From NCBI RefSeq assembly GCF_005146945.1, contig NZ_SWMS01000001.1, forward strand, positions 372,001-436,000: a DNA stretch of 64,000 nucleotides. Direction: 5' to 3'. The notes under the pieces are model-generated. The model was not told the origin of the DNA, searched no databases, and saw only the letters and a list, made by a program, of their open reading frames with translations. The stretch is from Prauserella endophytica (lineage in GTDB: Bacteria; Actinomycetota; Actinomycetes; Mycobacteriales; Pseudonocardiaceae). This document shows positions 61,734 to 64,000 of the stretch, in pieces. Each line of letters opens with the position of its first letter. Within the stretch, counting starts at the first letter, position 1. The translations under genes were made by a program, and so were the position numbers.

Positions 61734-62393
61734 ATGTCGTGGTTCGGTCGAGACAAGATGAGGCTCGTGTCCGCCGAGGAAGCCCTTCCCGGTCGCGCCG
61801 AGCCGCTGCGGACGCCTGACCTGCACGCCGTGTTCCCCGATCGCCGGATCAAGCCCCCGTTCCCGGAGGGCCTGCGGACGGCGGTGTTCGGGCTCGGCTG
61901 CTTCTGGGGCGCGGAACGCCTGTTCTGGCAGACGCCGGGCGTCTTCTCGACGGCTGTCGGCTACGCGGGCGGGCACACGCCCAACCCCACGTACGAGGAG
62001 GTCTGCTCGGGCCTGACCGGGCACACCGAGGCGGTGCTCGTGGTCTACGACCCCGCGCAGGTGTCCTACCAGCAGCTGCTCAAGGTGTTCTGGGAGGGCC
62101 ATGACCCGACCCAGGGCATGCGTCAGGGCAACGACCTCGGCACCCAGTACCGCTCGGCGGTCTACTACGCCGACGACACCCAGCGCCAGGAGGCCGAGGC
62201 GTCGCGCGAGGCGTTCCAGTCGGCCCTGCGTGCGGCGGGCCATGGGGAGATCACGACAGAGTTGGGCCCGCTCGGTGAGTTCTACTACGCCGAGGACTAC
62301 CACCAGCAGTACCTGCACAAGGTGCCGAACGGCTACTGCGGCCTCGGCGGCACGGGCGTCTCCTGCCCGGTGGGGCTGGGCGTCGGCGAGTAG
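61734..62393 (+). CDS. msrA: peptide methionine sulfoxide reductase MsrA
   Basis: 219 aa. Reduces S-methionine sulfoxide in oxidised proteins. Catalytic C56 in [13 protein letters not shown]; resolving Cys C202 and C211 in the C-terminal tail ([14 protein letters not shown]). [20 protein letters not shown] is the family signature. Long MsrA form with an N-terminal extension. Probably monocistronic. Confidence 0.94.
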   Translation: MSWFGRDKMRLVSAEEALPGRAEPLRTPDLHAVFPDRRIKPPFPEGLRTAVFGLGCFWGAERLFWQTPGVFSTAVGYAGGHTPNPTYEEVCSGLTGHTEAVLVVYDPAQVSYQQLLKVFWEGHDPTQGMRQGNDLGTQYRSAVYYADDTQRQEAEASREAFQSALRAAGHGEITTELGPLGEFYYAEDYHQQYLHKVPNGYCGLGGTGVSCPVGLGVGE

Positions 62394-62603
62394 CGGGGCT
62401 GCGGTGACCGGCGGCTGGGGCGATTGCGGGCTGGTCGGCGTGTCGGATCCGAGCGGTTTGGCGGGCGACCGTGGTCCGGTCGCGCTCCACAGGGTGCGGG
62501 ACGAGCCGGATCGGCAGACCGCGCGGCGGTGCGGTCGGTGGTCACCTGGCGTCGCGTACCGAGCTCGACCAGGATCTGATCGAGGAGGATGTGAACGGCT
62601 TCC

Positions 62604-63221
62604 TCACCGAGGCGGGCATCGGCTCGTTGACGGGTCTCCGGCGCCCGCCAGGATGCCGTCGAGTAGGTACGTGGTGCGGCGGTCGTAGTCGTCCCGCCGC
62701 GGGCGCGTTCCATGCTTGAGGGCGAGTGCGTTGTCGTGGAGCAGTGCCTGCAGGTCGTCGGCCGTCAGCTCGGGCCGCAGTGCGCCGGAGGCCCGGCCTG
62801 CCGCGATGAGTTCCTCGTTCATCTCGGTGCCGACCCGGCAGATCTCCATGAGGCTCGGCGAGTCGGGGTAGGTCTGCAGCATGGTGTCGACGACGGCGGG
62901 CTGGCGGTACTGCAGGTCGCGGATTGCGGTGACGTAGTACGCCAGCCGTTGCCCGGCGTCGGCGATGGACCGGGTGCGGTCGATGATGGCGTGCAGCTCG
63001 GCTGCGACGACCTCTTCGATGACGGCTTCGATGAGGCCGATCCGGCCGCCGAAGCGGTTGAAGATCGTGCCCTTGCTCACCCCGGCCACCTCGGCGACCT
63101 CTTCCAGTGGCACCGAGAGACCACGGCCCTGGAAGGCGCCGATCGCCGCACGGCGGATCTGCTCGGCGTTGCGCTTGGCGTCGGCGCGCAGCCGAGGCTC
63201 GGAAGGTGCCGCATCCGCCAT
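62604..63221 (-). CDS. TetR/AcrR-family regulator of the divergent QOR2-like gene
   Basis: 205 aa from ATG 63221 (GTG 63233 is an alternative). The N-terminal helix-turn-helix (PLEEVAEVAGVSKGTIFNRF) is typical of repressors that control a divergent reductase. Two palindromes built on TTGAC/GTCAA lie in the promoter gap. It probably represses itself and the NmrA-like gene at 63375 until a ligand binds. The 210-nt region between msrA and this gene holds no recognised feature. Confidence 0.9.
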   Translation of the reverse strand: MADAAPSEPRLRADAKRNAEQIRRAAIGAFQGRGLSVPLEEVAEVAGVSKGTIFNRFGGRIGLIEAVIEEVVAAELHAIIDRTRSIADAGQRLAYYVTAIRDLQYRQPAVVDTMLQTYPDSPSLMEICRVGTEMNEELIAAGRASGALRPELTADDLQALLHDNALALKHGTRPRRDDYDRRTTYLLDGILAGAGDPSTSRCPPR

Positions 63222-63254
63222 CGTCTGCACCACTCCCGCCTCGCCACCGTAATT

Positions 63255-63269
63255 TGACTTCGTGAGTCA
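63255..63269. promoter_or_regulatory. candidate TetR operator 1
   Basis: TGACTTCGTGAGTCA has perfect 5-bp arms with a 5-nt centre, in the 153-nt gap between tetR and the NmrA-like gene. It shares the TGAC/GTCA half-site logic with operator 2, 28 bp away. Confidence 0.55.
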
Positions 63270-63296
63270 GTTTACCTACCGTGGCCAGGGAGCGCT

Positions 63297-63319
63297 AAAT
63301 TGACCTGCCAAGTCAATTT
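63297..63319. promoter_or_regulatory. candidate TetR operator 2
   Basis: AAATTGAC and GTCAATTT are perfect 8-bp arms around a 7-nt centre (CTGCCAA), making a 23-bp palindrome that is AT-rich within GC-rich DNA. Its position could block both divergent promoters. Confidence 0.6.
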
Positions 63320-63374
63320 ATGGGGAACGCCGTTTGCCAGGTCGGATGCGGGTACGCAGGGAAAGGCCGCAAGC

Positions 63375-64000
63375 ATGATCGTTGTCACCGGGGCCACCGG
63401 GGGTTTGGGCGGGGCCACCGTCGAGCACCTCCTCAAGCGCATGCCCGCCGACCGGATCGGCGTCAGCGTCCGTGATGTCTCCAAGGCGCAGCACCTCGCC
63501 GACCGCGGTGTCCGCGTGCGGCAAGGTTCGTATGAGGACCCGGCCGCATTGCGAAAGTCGTTCGCCGGTGCCGAGCAGGTGCTTCTGGTGTCCGGCAACG
63601 ATCCGTCGGCCGATCTGGTCAGCCTGCATCGCAACGCCATCGAGGCGGCCGTCGCGGCCGGTGTCCGCCGGATCCTCTACACGAGTCAGCAGGGCGCTGT
63701 TCCCGGCAACCCGTACCCGCCGTCAGCCCTTCACGTCGCCACCGAGGCGATCCTCGCCGAGTCACCCGTCGCCTGGACGGCGCTCCGCAACGGCGCCTAC
63801 GGCCCGCTCGACCAGGTGCTCGGCCCGTGGCAGGAGACCGGAGAGATCGCCCAGCCTGCGGACGGTCCCGTCCCGTATACCGACCGGGACGACATCGCGG
63901 AGGCCACGGCGGTCATCCTCACAGGTGACCGAACCTTGGACGGCCCCGTCGACCTCACCGCGCCGACCGCCGTCACCTTCGCCGATGTCGCCGGGATCGC
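63375..64000 (+). CDS. NmrA/QOR2-like NAD(P)H-binding quinone reductase (3' end outside window)
   Basis: From ATG 63375 the frame stays open to the right edge, 208 codons. MIVVTGATGGLGGATVEHL is the cofactor motif; QGSYEDPAALRKSFAGAEQV and ILYTSQQGAVPGNPYPPSAL match YtfG-type QOR2 enzymes, which reduce quinones with NADPH. Divergent from the TetR gene, a standard pairing. Truncated only by the window. Confidence 0.9.
   Translation, partial: MIVVTGATGGLGGATVEHLLKRMPADRIGVSVRDVSKAQHLADRGVRVRQGSYEDPAALRKSFAGAEQVLLVSGNDPSADLVSLHRNAIEAAVAAGVRRILYTSQQGAVPGNPYPPSALHVATEAILAESPVAWTALRNGAYGPLDQVLGPWQETGEIAQPADGPVPYTDRDDIAEATAVILTGDRTLDGPVDLTAPTAVTFADVAGI

Overview
The window is GC-rich (roughly 70%) actinobacterial chromosome. 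Codon use, frequent GTG starts, 4-nt ATGA/GTGA overlaps and gene content point to Pseudonocardiaceae (Saccharomonospora/Amycolatopsis/Prauserella type). The family call is inference; the sequence has no rRNA or marker that would fix the genus. No prophage, transposase, CRISPR array or rRNA was seen. One tRNA (Leu, CAG) is present.

Layout. 1-4202 (minus): the conserved actinobacterial growth/division operon fhaA-fhaB-pstP-rodA, with rodA running off the left edge. 4328-6948: tRNA-Leu, a PLP trans-sulfuration enzyme and a secreted thioester-domain surface protein with a LAETG sorting motif. 7091-14098: a translationally coupled dipeptide-type ABC importer, then an SDR and an amidase. 14066-17434 (minus): a luciferase-like monooxygenase, a repeat-riddled MFS remnant and two CitE/malyl-CoA-lyase-type enzymes. 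17748-23310: small conserved proteins, including two YbaB-like proteins, a sugar-lactone oxidase, a D-threonine-aldolase-like enzyme and a TetR regulator. 23693-29295: a regulatory region with two unknown small proteins, an XRE-TPR regulator, a TTG-started phosphotransferase-fold protein and a STAND/TPR ATPase. 29411-32287: a copper cluster (CopD, CopC, YcnI and a membrane protein). 32539-37819: an osmoprotectant operon joining a BCCT carrier to an OpuC-type ABC importer. 37843-48895: assorted metabolism (TauD with a possible Cys-containing leader peptide, a RecB-like nuclease, SDR, UDP-glucose dehydrogenase, gamma-glutamyltransferase, ECF sigma factor with a VOC protein, molybdopterin oxidoreductase). 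48936-51607: a membrane protein and a NarL-type two-component system. 52010-61647: an envelope-polysaccharide locus (AlgX-like SGNH protein, methyltransferase, a 1056-aa methyltransferase/coiled-coil/two-glycosyltransferase fusion and a membrane acyltransferase), flanked by two paralogous anchored proteins. 61734-64000: MsrA, TetR and a divergent NmrA/QOR2-like gene cut by the right edge.

The most notable non-coding signals are a four-member family of intergenic inverted repeats with AAGGCCACC/GGTGGCCTT arms, three of them at convergent gene ends; a 21-nt tandem repeat that replaces most of an MFS gene; an mRNA hairpin covering the ycnI ribosome-binding site; a 20-bp perfect palindrome before the osmoprotectant operon; and two inverted perfect DnaA-box-like 9-mers between convergent genes.
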